DNA from: Bradyrhizobium vignae
Lineage (GTDB): Bacteria; Pseudomonadota; Alphaproteobacteria; Rhizobiales; Xanthobacteraceae
NCBI RefSeq assembly: GCF_004114425.1
Contig: NZ_RDQF01000032.1
Location: 1 to 64,000, forward strand
DNA length: 64,000 nucleotides
Reading direction: 5' to 3'
Shown: positions 34,442 to 43,785 of the stretch, one piece after another
Layout: the number at the start of each line of letters is the position of its first letter
How positions within the stretch are numbered: position 1 is the first letter of the stretch
Translations under genes and position numbers: made by a program
Notes under the pieces: generated by a model
What the model saw: the letters and a program-made list of their open reading frames with translations, nothing else
Database searches by the model: none
What the model was told of the DNA's origin: nothing

Positions 34442-37400
34442 CGCCCTCCTCGCCTTCTCGGTCCGCCAGCGCTGGCTCGTGGTCCTGCTCGCCCTCGCCG
34501 CCGGTGCCCTTGGCGCCTGGAATTTCACGCGCCTGCCGATCGATGCCGTGCCTGACGTGACCAACGTCCAGGTCCAGATCAACACGCACGCGCCGGGGCT
34601 GTCGCCGCTCGAGGCCGAGCAGCGCATCACCTTTCCGCTCGAGACTGCAATGGGCGGCTTGCCCAGGCTCGACTACACCCGCTCGATCTCGCGCTACGGC
34701 CTGAGCCAGGTCACCGTCGTGTTCCAGGACGGCACCGACATCTATTTCGCGCGCCAGCTCGTGAACGAACGCATCCAGCAGGCGAAGGACCAATTGCCTG
34801 CAGGCACGGAGGTCGCGATGGGACCGATCTCGACCGGGCTCGGTGAGATCTACGTCTACTCGGTCGAGGCAAAGGCCGGCGCAAAGTCGCCGGCGGGTGC
34901 CGAGTTCACGCCGACGGAGCTGCGCACCATCCAGGACTGGATCATCAAGCCGCAGCTGCGCACCATTCCCGGCGTGATCGAGGTCAACTCGATCGGCGGC
35001 TATGAGCGGCAATTCCATGTGCTGCCGATTCCGGGTCAGCTGATGGCCTACAAGCTCGGCTTCCGCGACATCATGACGGCGCTGGCCGCCAACAATGCCA
35101 ATGTCGGCGCCGGCTATATCGAGCGCAACGGCGAGCAATATCTCGTCCGCGCTCCCGGCCAGGTCGCCAATATCGAGGACATCAGGGGCATCGTGATCGG
35201 CTCGCGCGGCGGCGTGCCGGTGCGCATCCGCGATGTCGCCGAGGTCAGCGAAGGCAAGGACCTGCGCACCGGTGCTGCGACGGCGAACGGCGGCGAGACG
35301 GTGCTCGGCACCGCCATGCTGCTGATCGGCGAGAACAGCCGCACCGTGGCCCAGCGCGTGAAGGCCAGGCTCGCGGAGATCGCCAAATCGCTCCCCGACG
35401 GCGTGATCGCGCGCGCCGTCTACGACCGCACGCATCTGGTGGAAGCCACCATCCAGACCGTCGAGAAGAACCTCGTCGAGGGTGCGGCGCTGGTGATCGC
35501 GGTGCTGTTCCTGATCCTCGGCAACATCCGCGCCGCGCTGATCACGGCCTGCGTCATCCCCCTCTCCATGCTGTTCACGATCACGGGCATGGTCGAGAGC
35601 AAGGTCAGCGCCAATCTGATGAGTCTGGGCGCGATCGATTTCGGCATCATCGTCGACGGCGCGGTCATCATCGTCGAGAACTGCCTGCGGCTGCTTGCCG
35701 CCGAGCAGCACCGCCGCGGCCGGCTGCTGACGCTGGACGAACGCCTCCAGACCATCCGCATGGGAAGCGGCGAGGTGATCAAGCCGAGCCTGTTCGGCAC
35801 GCTCATCATCGCCGTGGTCTATCTTCCGGTCCTCACCCTGTCCGGGACCGAGGGCAAGATGTTCACGCCGATGGCGCTGACCGTGCTGATGGCGCTTGCG
35901 GGCGCGGCGCTGCTGTCGGTCACGTTCGTCCCCGCCGCGGTTGCGATTGTCGTCACCGGCAAGGTCGCGGAGACGGAGAACGTCTTCATGCGGGCCGCCA
36001 AGCGGCTCTATCTGCCCCTGCTCGACCGCGCGATCCGTTATCGCGGCAGTGTCGCGCTCGGCGCCCTGCTGATCGTCGCCGGCAGCATCTTCGCCGCAAC
36101 GCGCATGGGCGGCGAGTTCATTCCGAACCTCGATGAAGGCGACATCACCATCGAGACCATCCGGATTCCCGGCACCAGCCTGACCCAGAGCGTCGACATG
36201 CAGCTCCGCCTGGAAAAGGCGATCAAGCAGGTGCCGGAGGTCGCGACCATCTTCTCCAAGATCGGCACCGCCGAGATCGCCAACGACCCGATGCCGCCGA
36301 ATGTCGCCGACACCTATGTCACGCTGAAGCCGCGCGAGGAATGGCCCGACCCGGCCAAGCCGAAGGACGAGGTGGTGGCCGAGCTCGAACGCGCCGCCAA
36401 CACCTTGCCCGGTAGTGCCTATGGCATGACCCAGCCGATCCAGATGCGCTTCAACGAGCTCATCGCCGGCATCCGCAGCGACGTCGGCGTCAAGATCTTC
36501 GGCGACGATCTCGACGTGCTCGCCGGCATCGCCCAGCAGGTCAACGGCGTGGTTCGCGGCATCGAGGGCGCCGCCGACATCAAGACCGAGCAGATCGCGG
36601 GCCTGCCGATCCTCACCGTCAAGCTCGACCGCCAGGCGCTGTCGCGCTACGGCCTCAGCCTCAGCGAGGTGCAAAACCTCGTCGAGATCGCGATCGGCGG
36701 CAAGCCGGTCGGCAAGCTGTTCGAGGGCGATCGGCGCTTCGACATCGTGGTGCGGCTGCCGGAAAGCCTGCGGGCCGATCCCGATACGATCAAGTCGCTG
36801 CCGATCCCGCTGCCGCCGGGCGAGGATATCGCGGCCGTCACGAAAACCGCCTGGCCGGGGGCATCCGGGACGACGCCACGCTATGTGCCGCTCTCCTCCG
36901 TTGCGGCAATCGAGATCGCGCCGGGCCCCAACCAGATCAGCCGCGAGAACGGCAAGCGCCGCGTCGTGGTCATGGCCAATGTCCGCGGGCGCGATCTGCG
37001 CTCTTTCGTTGCCGAGGCGCAAGCCGCCGTCGCCGAGAAGGTCAAGCTGCCGCCGGGTTACTTCATCGGCTGGGGCGGACAGTTCGAGCAGCTGGTGTCC
37101 GCCACCAAACGGCTGACGATCGTGGTGCCGGTGGCGCTGCTTCTGGTGTTCCTGCTGCTGTTCATGGGCATGGGATCGGCGGCGGATGCGGCGCTGGTGT
37201 TCTCCGGCGTGCCGCTGGCGCTGACCGGTGGTGTCGCGGCGCTGCTGCTGCGCGACATTCCCCTGTCCATCAGCGCCGGCGTCGGCTTCATCGCGCTATC
37301 GGGCGTTGCCGTGCTCAACGGGCTCGTCATCATCGCCTTCATCGAGCGGCTGCGCAGCGAGGGGCGATCCGTCGTGGCTGCCGTACGCGAGGGCGCGCTG

Positions 37401-37646
37401 ACGCGGCTGCGCCCGGTGCTGATGACGGCCCTCGTCGCCTCGCTCGGTTTCGTGCCGATGGCGCTCGCCACCGGCGCCGGCGCCGAGGTGCAGCGGCCGC
37501 TTGCGACCGTCGTGATCGGCGGCATCATCTCCTCCACGGTGCTCACGCTCTTGGTGCTGCCGGCGCTCTACGTCCTCTTCCGTCGTGACGTGACGCCCGA
37601 AGCGCCTACAATGGCGCCTGATTTGACTGCATCCGCGGAGCGCTAG
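34434..37646 (+). CDS. czcA: Heavy-metal RND efflux pump, CzcA type
   Basis: The 1070-residue inner-membrane pump has two six-helix halves and two periplasmic loops. The fourth-helix proton motif begins at Asp402 and reads DFGIIVDGAVIIVENC, which is the form found in Co/Zn/Cd(/Ni) pumps rather than the Cu/Ag CusA form. N-terminal IDAVPDVTNVQVQINT and GEFIPNLDEGDITIET are diagnostic for the HME subfamily. The ATG at 34434 lies inside the end of czcB. The frame is open further upstream but without family character. A divalent metal is inferred from the motif, not proved. Confidence 0.93.
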   Translation: MIDALLAFSVRQRWLVVLLALAAGALGAWNFTRLPIDAVPDVTNVQVQINTHAPGLSPLEAEQRITFPLETAMGGLPRLDYTRSISRYGLSQVTVVFQDGTDIYFARQLVNERIQQAKDQLPAGTEVAMGPISTGLGEIYVYSVEAKAGAKSPAGAEFTPTELRTIQDWIIKPQLRTIPGVIEVNSIGGYERQFHVLPIPGQLMAYKLGFRDIMTALAANNANVGAGYIERNGEQYLVRAPGQVANIEDIRGIVIGSRGGVPVRIRDVAEVSEGKDLRTGAATANGGETVLGTAMLLIGENSRTVAQRVKARLAEIAKSLPDGVIARAVYDRTHLVEATIQTVEKNLVEGAALVIAVLFLILGNIRAALITACVIPLSMLFTITGMVESKVSANLMSLGAIDFGIIVDGAVIIVENCLRLLAAEQHRRGRLLTLDERLQTIRMGSGEVIKPSLFGTLIIAVVYLPVLTLSGTEGKMFTPMALTVLMALAGAALLSVTFVPAAVAIVVTGKVAETENVFMRAAKRLYLPLLDRAIRYRGSVALGALLIVAGSIFAATRMGGEFIPNLDEGDITIETIRIPGTSLTQSVDMQLRLEKAIKQVPEVATIFSKIGTAEIANDPMPPNVADTYVTLKPREEWPDPAKPKDEVVAELERAANTLPGSAYGMTQPIQMRFNELIAGIRSDVGVKIFGDDLDVLAGIAQQVNGVVRGIEGAADIKTEQIAGLPILTVKLDRQALSRYGLSLSEVQNLVEIAIGGKPVGKLFEGDRRFDIVVRLPESLRADPDTIKSLPIPLPPGEDIAAVTKTAWPGASGTTPRYVPLSSVAAIEIAPGPNQISRENGKRRVVVMANVRGRDLRSFVAEAQAAVAEKVKLPPGYFIGWGGQFEQLVSATKRLTIVVPVALLLVFLLLFMGMGSAADAALVFSGVPLALTGGVAALLLRDIPLSISAGVGFIALSGVAVLNGLVIIAFIERLRSEGRSVVAAVREGALTRLRPVLMTALVASLGFVPMALATGAGAEVQRPLATVVIGGIISSTVLTLLVLPALYVLFRRDVTPEAPTMAPDLTASAER

Positions 37647-37648
37647 AG

Positions 37649-38611
37649 GTGGCCGGCCACGATCATCACGGGCATCACCATCATGACCATGCCGGGCATG
37701 GCCATGATCGTGGTCACAGCCACGGCCATGTTCATGCCCCCGCCAATTTCGGCAAGGCGTTCGCGATCGGCATCTCGCTCAACACAGCACTGGTCGTGGC
37801 CGAAGCGACCTACGGCTATCTCGGCAACTCCACCGCCCTGCTGGCCGACGCCGGCCATAACCTTTCCGACGTGCTCGGCCTGGTGGTGGCCTGGGGCGCC
37901 TCGATTGCAGCACGCCGCGCTCCGAGCGGCCGCTTCACTTATGGCCTGCGCGCCTCCACCATCCTCGCGGCACTTGCCAATGCGGTGTTCCTGCTGGTCG
38001 CAACCGGCGCGATCGGCTGGGAGGCGATCCTGCGCCTGCGCCAGCCGGAGCCGGTTGCCGGCGTGACGGTGATGGTGGTCGCCGGCATCGGCATCCTCAT
38101 CAACGGTTTTAGCGCCATGCTCTTCGCGCGCGGGCGCAAGGACGACATCAACATCGAAGGCGCGTACCTGCACATGGCCGCAGACGCCGGGGTCTCGCTC
38201 GGCGTGGTCGTCTCGGCGGCACTGATCGTCTGGACGGGTTGGCTTTGGCTCGATCCCGTCACCAGCCTCGTGATCTGCGCCACCATCCTCTGGAGCACGA
38301 CGAGCCTCTTGCGCGGCTCGATCGACATGTCCATGGCGGCGGCGCCAAGAGCCATCGACGTGGCGGCAATCAGGGCGTTCCTGCTGGCGCGGCCGGGCGT
38401 CTCAGGGATCCACGATCTCCACGTCTGGCCGATCTCGACCACCGAGACGGCGCTGACCTGCCACCTCGTCATGCCCGCCGGCACGGACGACGCATTCCTG
38501 ATGCAGACGGCGCAACTCCTCAAGTCATCCTTCCGCATCGGCCACACCACGCTTCAGGTCGAGACGCATCCCGACAATGGCTGCGCGCTCGCGCCGGATG
38601 ATGTGGTGTGA
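37649..38611 (+). CDS. czcD: Cation diffusion facilitator metal exporter
   Basis: The 320-residue protein begins at GTG 37649 with a very His-rich cytoplasmic tail (HHGHHHHDHAGHGHDRGHSH). Six membrane helices follow with the metal-site residues DAGHNLSDVLG in helix 2 and HMAADAGVSLGVV in helix 5. A C-terminal cytoplasmic domain (GIHDLHVWPISTTETALTCH) follows. It starts 2 bases after the czcA stop, completing the efflux operon. Typical exporters of this type move Zn, Co or Cd from cytoplasm to periplasm. Confidence 0.92.
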   Translation: MAGHDHHGHHHHDHAGHGHDRGHSHGHVHAPANFGKAFAIGISLNTALVVAEATYGYLGNSTALLADAGHNLSDVLGLVVAWGASIAARRAPSGRFTYGLRASTILAALANAVFLLVATGAIGWEAILRLRQPEPVAGVTVMVVAGIGILINGFSAMLFARGRKDDINIEGAYLHMAADAGVSLGVVVSAALIVWTGWLWLDPVTSLVICATILWSTTSLLRGSIDMSMAAAPRAIDVAAIRAFLLARPGVSGIHDLHVWPISTTETALTCHLVMPAGTDDAFLMQTAQLLKSSFRIGHTTLQVETHPDNGCALAPDDVV

Positions 38612-38627
38612 GGAACCATCCACGTCG

Positions 38628-38735
38628 TCATTGCGAGCGCAGCGAAAGCAATCCAGGCTGCCGCCGCGGGAAGATCCAGGATTGCTTCGTCGCCAGCGCA
38701 AATTGCTTCGCAATCTTGTCGCGGGCTCCTCGCAA
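38628..38735. repeat. Diverged copy of the GAAGCAATCCAG palindrome
   Basis: The left part CATTGCGAGCGCAGCGAAAG and CAATCCAG matches the left arm of the 118-189 repeat with one extra base and one substitution. The right part contains GGATTGCTTCG and, after an insertion, GCAATCTTGTCGCG. The second arm looks partly duplicated (a second ATTGCTTCGCAA). It lies between czcD and a convergent methyltransferase gene. Confidence 0.7.
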
Positions 38736-38758
38736 CGACGGGTGTGGAGAAAACGGGC

Positions 38759-39640
38759 CTACGCAGCCCTCGCCGTCACGATCCAGATCGCGCCCTGCAG
38801 CACCACGCTTTGCCCCTTCAGGAATGGCGCGAGCGTTTCGCGGATCGAGGCTTTGGCCGCTTCATAGGTCTCGGCCGGATGGCCCTGCAGCGCGCGGCTG
38901 GCCGGACCGATCTGCAGCGAGCCGTCGACGGCGGCATCGAGACCGCCGCCGATCGCAATGTCCATCGCGAGATCATGCGGCTCCATTGCCACATCCGCGA
39001 AGCCTGCACCCTTCAGGATGCGCGTCACGCGCTCCTCTGACGCAAAGGCGAACGGGCCCGGCTCCTCCGGCCCGACCGGCGGCATCTTCGGCACATGCTT
39101 GTAGACCGCCATCAGCGGCGCCATCATCCAGGGATTTTCCTTCGGCTCGCGCCAGCAGACGAAAGCAAGCCGCCCTGTCGGCCTCAGCGCGCGACGCAAA
39201 TTGATGAAGGACGCAATAGGGTCGGCAAAGAACATTACGCCGAAGCGCGACGCCAGCAGATCGAAGCTCGCCGGCTCGAACGGATGCACCGTCGCATCCG
39301 CCAGCACGAACTCGAGCGGCAGGCCCTTTGGCGCAAGAGCCCGCGCCTGCGACAGCATCGGCTCGGACACGTCGAGGCCGAGCGCGAAGCCGTCAGGCGC
39401 CGCTACCTTCGCGAATGCCACCGTCGTCGCACCGGAGCCGCAGCCGACGTCGATGACACGCTCGCCCGGCTTCGGCTTGGCGCGGTCGATCAGCACATCG
39501 GCAATCGGCCCGAGCAGCTTCTCCTGCACCGCGTGGCGATCGGCCCAGCGCTGCCCGCTCGGGCCGTTCCAATAGGCGATCTGGTCGGCGTTCTGCTCGT
39601 GTCCGCTCGGCTGTTCCATCAGGTCTTTGATCCCTAGCAT
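38759..39640 (-). CDS. Class I SAM-dependent methyltransferase
   Basis: The 293-residue protein has the SAM-binding motif VIDVGCGSGATTVAFA near residue 60, then GLDVSEPMLSQARALA and LLASRFGVMFFADP. The layout is typical of UbiE/Coq5-like or methyltransferase-11 proteins. The ATG at 39640 (MLGIKDLMEQPSGHEQNADQ) is a better start than the long upstream frame. It stands alone and converges on czcD. Substrate unknown. Confidence 0.85.
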   Translation of the reverse strand: MLGIKDLMEQPSGHEQNADQIAYWNGPSGQRWADRHAVQEKLLGPIADVLIDRAKPKPGERVIDVGCGSGATTVAFAKVAAPDGFALGLDVSEPMLSQARALAPKGLPLEFVLADATVHPFEPASFDLLASRFGVMFFADPIASFINLRRALRPTGRLAFVCWREPKENPWMMAPLMAVYKHVPKMPPVGPEEPGPFAFASEERVTRILKGAGFADVAMEPHDLAMDIAIGGGLDAAVDGSLQIGPASRALQGHPAETYEAAKASIRETLAPFLKGQSVVLQGAIWIVTARAA

Positions 39641-39873
39641 TGTCGATCCGCCCGTCCCGCAATTGCGGGGGGTCACCTGGTCGGATCCCCGCCCGGATCG
39701 TAGCGCAATTTTCTGCAAGGACCACACAGTCGCTGCTGTCGAGAATTGGCCGCGCTTTCCGGCAGGAAGTGCTCGCATTTTGGTCGCATAGCTTTCACCG
39801 AATGGCCCCATCAGAAGCAGACGACAACCAGATTTCGTGGATAGCATTTTCAGGTTGCTCACCTTGGAAAGGC

Positions 39874-40233
39874 ATGACCATGCGCAGCATCATGGGCCCC
39901 CTCATCATCGCAACCCTCTCCTTCGGGACGCCGACCTTCGTGCAGGCGCAAGGAACATCGTCGCAACCGGGAACAGAATCATCGCCCGCTCAGAGCACCG
40001 TCATCCGTCAGATCCAGGTCATCGACATCAAGGACCTGCAACCAGCCGTGCGCTCGAAGGTCGATGAAATCGTCGCACAGACAAGCGATGACGATATTCA
40101 GTCGCTCCGGAAAACGATTGATGCAACGCCCCAGGCGGCGTCCGCGCTGAAGGCGAAGGGGCTGACTTCGTCGCAGGTCGTTGCGATCAACATTGCCGAA
40201 GGTGTCCTGACACTATTTACCAAGACGGCCTGA
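39874..40233 (+). CDS. Small secreted protein, unknown function
   Basis: The 119-residue product has a signal peptide (MTMRSIMGPLIIATLSFGTP, cleaved near VQAQ). The mature part is helical and rich in Ser and Gln (RQIQVIDIKDLQPAVRSKVD). GGAAAGG lies just before the ATG. A second ATG two codons later is also possible. No family is recognised. Confidence 0.65.
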   Translation: MTMRSIMGPLIIATLSFGTPTFVQAQGTSSQPGTESSPAQSTVIRQIQVIDIKDLQPAVRSKVDEIVAQTSDDDIQSLRKTIDATPQAASALKAKGLTSSQVVAINIAEGVLTLFTKTA

Positions 40234-40425
40234 CATTTCCATCGGGAATGACGACGCGCCACTGTGGGGCACGTGACCGCTCCACGGGGCCGTTGGCACG
40301 TCCGACCGAGGTTTGCAGCCTTTCGAACGAACTAGCCAGCCGCAACGAATGGAGGCTTTGCGCTGATGCCATGCTCCAATTGGTCGCCCGGCATGGCAGC
40401 CTGCTTGGCCCCGCAAAGCGAAGAC

Positions 40426-40502
40426 TGGTGGGCGGTCACGGATTCGAACCGCGGACCCTCTCGGTGTAAACGAGATGCTCTAACCAGCTGAGCTAACCGC
40501 CC
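40426..40502 (-). tRNA. tRNA-Val (TAC)
   Basis: The 77-base minus-strand cloverleaf has acceptor stem GGGCGGT/ACCGCCC, D-arm GCTCAGCTGGTTAGAGC, anticodon stem-loop CTCGTTTACACCGAG with anticodon TAC, T-arm with GGTTCGAATCC, and an encoded CCA. Confidence 0.97.
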
Positions 40503-40565
40503 CCGGCCGCCTCTTTAGCCTCACAGGCCCTGGACGGGCAAGCGCGGAACTTCATTTCCTGGACC

Positions 40566-40970
40566 TCAATCCTGCGGCCGCCCCGGCAACAGCGGCACGG
40601 CGTCGATCCACACCGCCGCCGACTGGCACCATATCTGCCTGGAGGGCCGTAATTGGTCGCGCTGGCGGATGCTGCCCCAGCGGATGCCCCAATCGTCGGC
40701 CTGGTCGCCCTCGCCGCTGGTGAACAGCGGGGAACCGCAGTCGGCACAGAAGTGCTGGAAGCGCATCCGGCCGTTGTCGCCGCGCTTGCCGTAGAGCTTT
40801 GGCGCGCCGGCGGTCAGGCGGACATCGGACTTGGCGCAGATCGCGGTCACCCGGAACGGCGAACCCGTCAGCGTCTGGCAATCGGTGCAGTGGCACACCG
40901 AGACCGCCTCTGGGTCGATCTCGGCCTCGTAGGTGATCTTGCCGCAATGGCATTGCCCGTCGACCTGCAT
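40566..40970 (-). CDS. GFA-family (glutathione-dependent formaldehyde-activating-like) protein
   Basis: The 134-residue zinc protein has two Cys clusters: QCHCGKITYEAE with VCHCTDCQTLTGSPF, and HFCADCGSPLF. These are the structural and catalytic zinc ligands of the GFA/Mss4-like fold. Members bind glutathione adducts, but most paralogues have no proven substrate, so formaldehyde should not be assumed. The ATG at 40970 has GGAGG upstream. It is transcribed from the same strand as lon but lies beyond lon's terminator. Confidence 0.88.
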   Translation of the reverse strand: MQVDGQCHCGKITYEAEIDPEAVSVCHCTDCQTLTGSPFRVTAICAKSDVRLTAGAPKLYGKRGDNGRMRFQHFCADCGSPLFTSGEGDQADDWGIRWGSIRQRDQLRPSRQIWCQSAAVWIDAVPLLPGRPQD

Positions 40971-40994
40971 TGCCTCCTCTCCTCGCCACAAACA

Positions 40995-41020
40995 AAAACG
41001 GCGCCCGGAGGCGCCGTTTT
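40995..41020 (-). terminator. Terminator of lon
   Basis: AAAACGGCGCC (40995-41005) pairs with GGCGCCGTTTT (41010-41020). The stem is flanked by A and T runs on both sides, so it can act in both directions. It begins 18 bases after the lon stop codon. Confidence 0.9.
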
Positions 41021-41038
41021 ATCATCTATCAATGAGCC

Positions 41039-43462
41039 TTAGTGAGCGGTCAGACCGCCGGCGGCTTCGTCGCCGTCCGGCTTCACCGTCACTTTGGTGT
41101 CCTCTTCCCAGACGATCGGCACCGGCTTCTTCACCAGCGCTTTCGCGACGACGTCGTCGAGGCGGGAGACCGGGATGATCTCCATGCCGCCCTTGATCGC
41201 ATCGGAAATCTCCGTGAGATCCTTGGCGTTGTCCTCGGGGATCAGCACCGTCTTGATGCCGCCGCGGGCCGCGGCCAGCAGCTTCTCCTTGAGGCCGCCG
41301 ATCGGCAGCACGCGACCGCGCAGCGTGATCTCGCCGGTCATCGCGACATCGTGGCGGACCGGGATGCCGGTCATGACCGAGATGATCGCGGTGGCCATCG
41401 CCACGCCCGCGGACGGACCGTCCTTCGGCGTCGCGCCTTCCGGCACGTGCACGTGGATGTCGCGCCGGTCGAACAGCGGCGGCTCGACGCCATAGTTGAT
41501 CGCGCGCGAGCGGACATAGGACGCCGCCGCCGAGATCGATTCCTTCATGACGTCGCGCAAGTTTCCGGTGACCGTCATCTTGCCCTTGCCGGGCATCATG
41601 ACGCCTTCGATCGTCAGCAACTCGCCGCCGACATCGGTCCAGGCAAGGCCGGTGACGATGCCGACCTGCGGCTCGCTCTCGATCTCGCCGAAGCGGTACT
41701 TCGGCACGCCGAGCAGCTCTTCCAGAGTCTTCTCGGTGACCTTGACCGCCTTCTTCTTGGAGATCATCAGCTCCTTCACCGCCTTGCGGGCGAGTGTCGA
41801 GAGCTCACGCTCCAGGTTGCGCACGCCCGCTTCGCGGGTGTAGCGGCGGATCAGAAGCAGCAGCGCGTCGTCGTCGATCGAGAACTCCTTGGAGTCCAGG
41901 CCGTGCTTGGACACCGCGTTGGGGATCAGATGCTTGCGCGCGATCTCGACCTTCTCGTTCTCGGTGTAGCCCGCGATCCGGATGATCTCCATGCGGTCCA
42001 TCAGCGGGCCCGGAATATTGAGCGTATTCGCGGTCGTGATGAACATCACGTTGGACAGATCGTAGTCGACCTCGAGATAGTGGTCGTTGAACGTTCCGTT
42101 CTGCTCGGGATCGAGGACCTCGAGCAGAGCCGACGACGGATCGCCGCGGAAATCGGCGCCCATCTTGTCGATCTCGTCCAGCAGAAACAGTGGATTGGAC
42201 GACTTCGCCTTGCGCATCGACTGGATGATCTTGCCGGGCATCGAGCCGATATAGGTGCGGCGGTGACCGCGGATCTCGGCTTCATCGCGCACGCCGCCGA
42301 GCGAGACGCGCACGAATTCGCGCCCCGTCGCCTTCGCGATCGACTTGCCGAGCGAGGTCTTGCCGACGCCGGGAGGTCCGACGAGGCACAGGATCGGCCC
42401 GGTCAGCTTGTTGGCGCGCGACTGCACCGCGAGATACTCGACGATGCGTTCCTTGACCTTCTCGAGCCCGTAGTGATCGGAGTCCAGGATGGCTTGCGCC
42501 TGCTCCAGGTCCTTCTTCACCTTGGACTTCTTGTTCCACGGGATCGACAAGAGCCAATCCAGATAGTTGCGCACGACGGTCGCTTCCGCTGACATCGGCG
42601 ACATCTGGCGCAGCTTCTTCAATTCATGCTGCGCCTTCTCGCGCGCTTCCTTGGAGAGCTTGGTCTTGGAGATCTTCTCTTCGAGGTCGGCGAGCTCGTC
42701 GCGACCATCGTCGTCGCCGAGTTCCTTCTGGATCGCCTTCATCTGCTCGTTGAGATAGTACTCGCGCTGGGTCTTCTCCATCTGGCGCTTGACGCGCGAG
42801 CGGATGCGCTTCTCGACCTGCAGCACCGAGATCTCGCTCTCCATCAGGCCCAGCACCTTCTCCAGGCGCGTGGTGACGGACAGCGTCTCCAGGATGCCCT
42901 GGCGATCCGCGATCTTCACGGCGAGATGCGAGGCAACCGTGTCGGCGAGCTTGGCGAAATCGGTGATCGCCTGCACGACGCCGACGACCTCGGCCGAGAT
43001 CTTCTTGTTGAGCTTCACATAGCTCTCGAAATCGGAGACGACCGAGCGCGCCAGCGCCTCCGCCTCGACCGACTTCGCATCGGTATCGGCGAGCGCAACG
43101 GCAGTCGCCTCGTAATAATCGGCGCGATCGGTGTATTTGGACACGCGCGCACGCTCGAGGCCCTCGACCAGCACCTTCACGGTGCCGTCGGGAAGCTTCA
43201 AGAGCTGGAGCACGCTGGCGAGCGTCCCGGTCTCGTAAATGGCATCGGGCGCCGGATCATCGTCGGACGCGTTCTTCTGCGTCGCGAGCATGATCAGCGC
43301 GTCGTTCTTCATCACCTCTTCGAGCGCGCGGATCGACTTCTCGCGGCCGACGAAAAGCGGAACGATCATGTGCGGGAAGACGACGATGTCGCGCAGCGGC
43401 AGCACCGGATAGGCGTGCGCTTCGCCATGGACGATGGTTGGCCGGGGTTTGGGATTAGTCAT
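41039..43462 (-). CDS. lon: ATP-dependent protease La
   Basis: The 807-residue LonA protease degrades misfolded and regulatory proteins. An N-terminal substrate-binding domain (PVLPLRDIVVFPHMIVPLFV) precedes the AAA+ module with GPPGVGKTSLGKS, then the protease domain with the catalytic Ser in KDGPSAGVAMATA and the Lys in GGLKEKLLAAARGG. The ATG at 43462 has AAGGAAAAGG just upstream. Length is as expected. It carries its own terminator. Confidence 0.98.
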   Translation of the reverse strand: MTNPKPRPTIVHGEAHAYPVLPLRDIVVFPHMIVPLFVGREKSIRALEEVMKNDALIMLATQKNASDDDPAPDAIYETGTLASVLQLLKLPDGTVKVLVEGLERARVSKYTDRADYYEATAVALADTDAKSVEAEALARSVVSDFESYVKLNKKISAEVVGVVQAITDFAKLADTVASHLAVKIADRQGILETLSVTTRLEKVLGLMESEISVLQVEKRIRSRVKRQMEKTQREYYLNEQMKAIQKELGDDDGRDELADLEEKISKTKLSKEAREKAQHELKKLRQMSPMSAEATVVRNYLDWLLSIPWNKKSKVKKDLEQAQAILDSDHYGLEKVKERIVEYLAVQSRANKLTGPILCLVGPPGVGKTSLGKSIAKATGREFVRVSLGGVRDEAEIRGHRRTYIGSMPGKIIQSMRKAKSSNPLFLLDEIDKMGADFRGDPSSALLEVLDPEQNGTFNDHYLEVDYDLSNVMFITTANTLNIPGPLMDRMEIIRIAGYTENEKVEIARKHLIPNAVSKHGLDSKEFSIDDDALLLLIRRYTREAGVRNLERELSTLARKAVKELMISKKKAVKVTEKTLEELLGVPKYRFGEIESEPQVGIVTGLAWTDVGGELLTIEGVMMPGKGKMTVTGNLRDVMKESISAAASYVRSRAINYGVEPPLFDRRDIHVHVPEGATPKDGPSAGVAMATAIISVMTGIPVRHDVAMTGEITLRGRVLPIGGLKEKLLAAARGGIKTVLIPEDNAKDLTEISDAIKGGMEIIPVSRLDDVVAKALVKKPVPIVWEEDTKVTVKPDGDEAAGGLTAH

Positions 43463-43630
43463 GGCCTTTTCCTTTTGCTTTGCCCCCTTGCACGCAGCCC
43501 GCTGATCATGCGCAACCACCACAAGGTGCCGAGGTGATCCGCAAGACCGGTCGGTCCTTTTGCGAGTTGGACCGGCTTGTCGGATCGGAACTGAGGCGAA
43601 TCTTGAAGAGAATTTTCGCTCGCCGCCAAC

Positions 43631-43661
43631 ATTAGGTGGCTATCGACCCGGGGGGTGTCAA
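43631..43661 (-). promoter_or_regulatory. Possible lon promoter
   Basis: On the minus strand a consensus -35 TTGACA (43661-43656) is followed after 19 bases by CCTAAT (43636-43631). The spacing is 2 bases longer than ideal. It lies about 170 bases upstream of the lon ATG. A heat-shock type promoter could overlap but I cannot recognise one clearly. Confidence 0.35.
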
Positions 43662-43785
43662 GTCACTGAAAAACGCGCGCCATCAGGCGCTTACGCACGC
43701 ACTAAGCGACGCACCACCGACTGCGGAAATACCAGTTCCGCAGCCCACCTCGGCGAGACAATTGGAGCGTTCCAGCGCCGCCAGA

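Noticed and set aside
34401..37022. 873-residue minus-strand open frame opposite czcA
   Set aside because: Rich in Arg, Asp, His and Gln without any domain; it mirrors the codon pattern of the real RND pump gene on the plus strand.
40234..40425. Possible extra gene before tRNA-Val
   Set aside because: Frames are short, overlapping and without motif or start signal.
41042..42592. 516-residue plus-strand open frame opposite lon
   Set aside because: Antisense shadow of lon.
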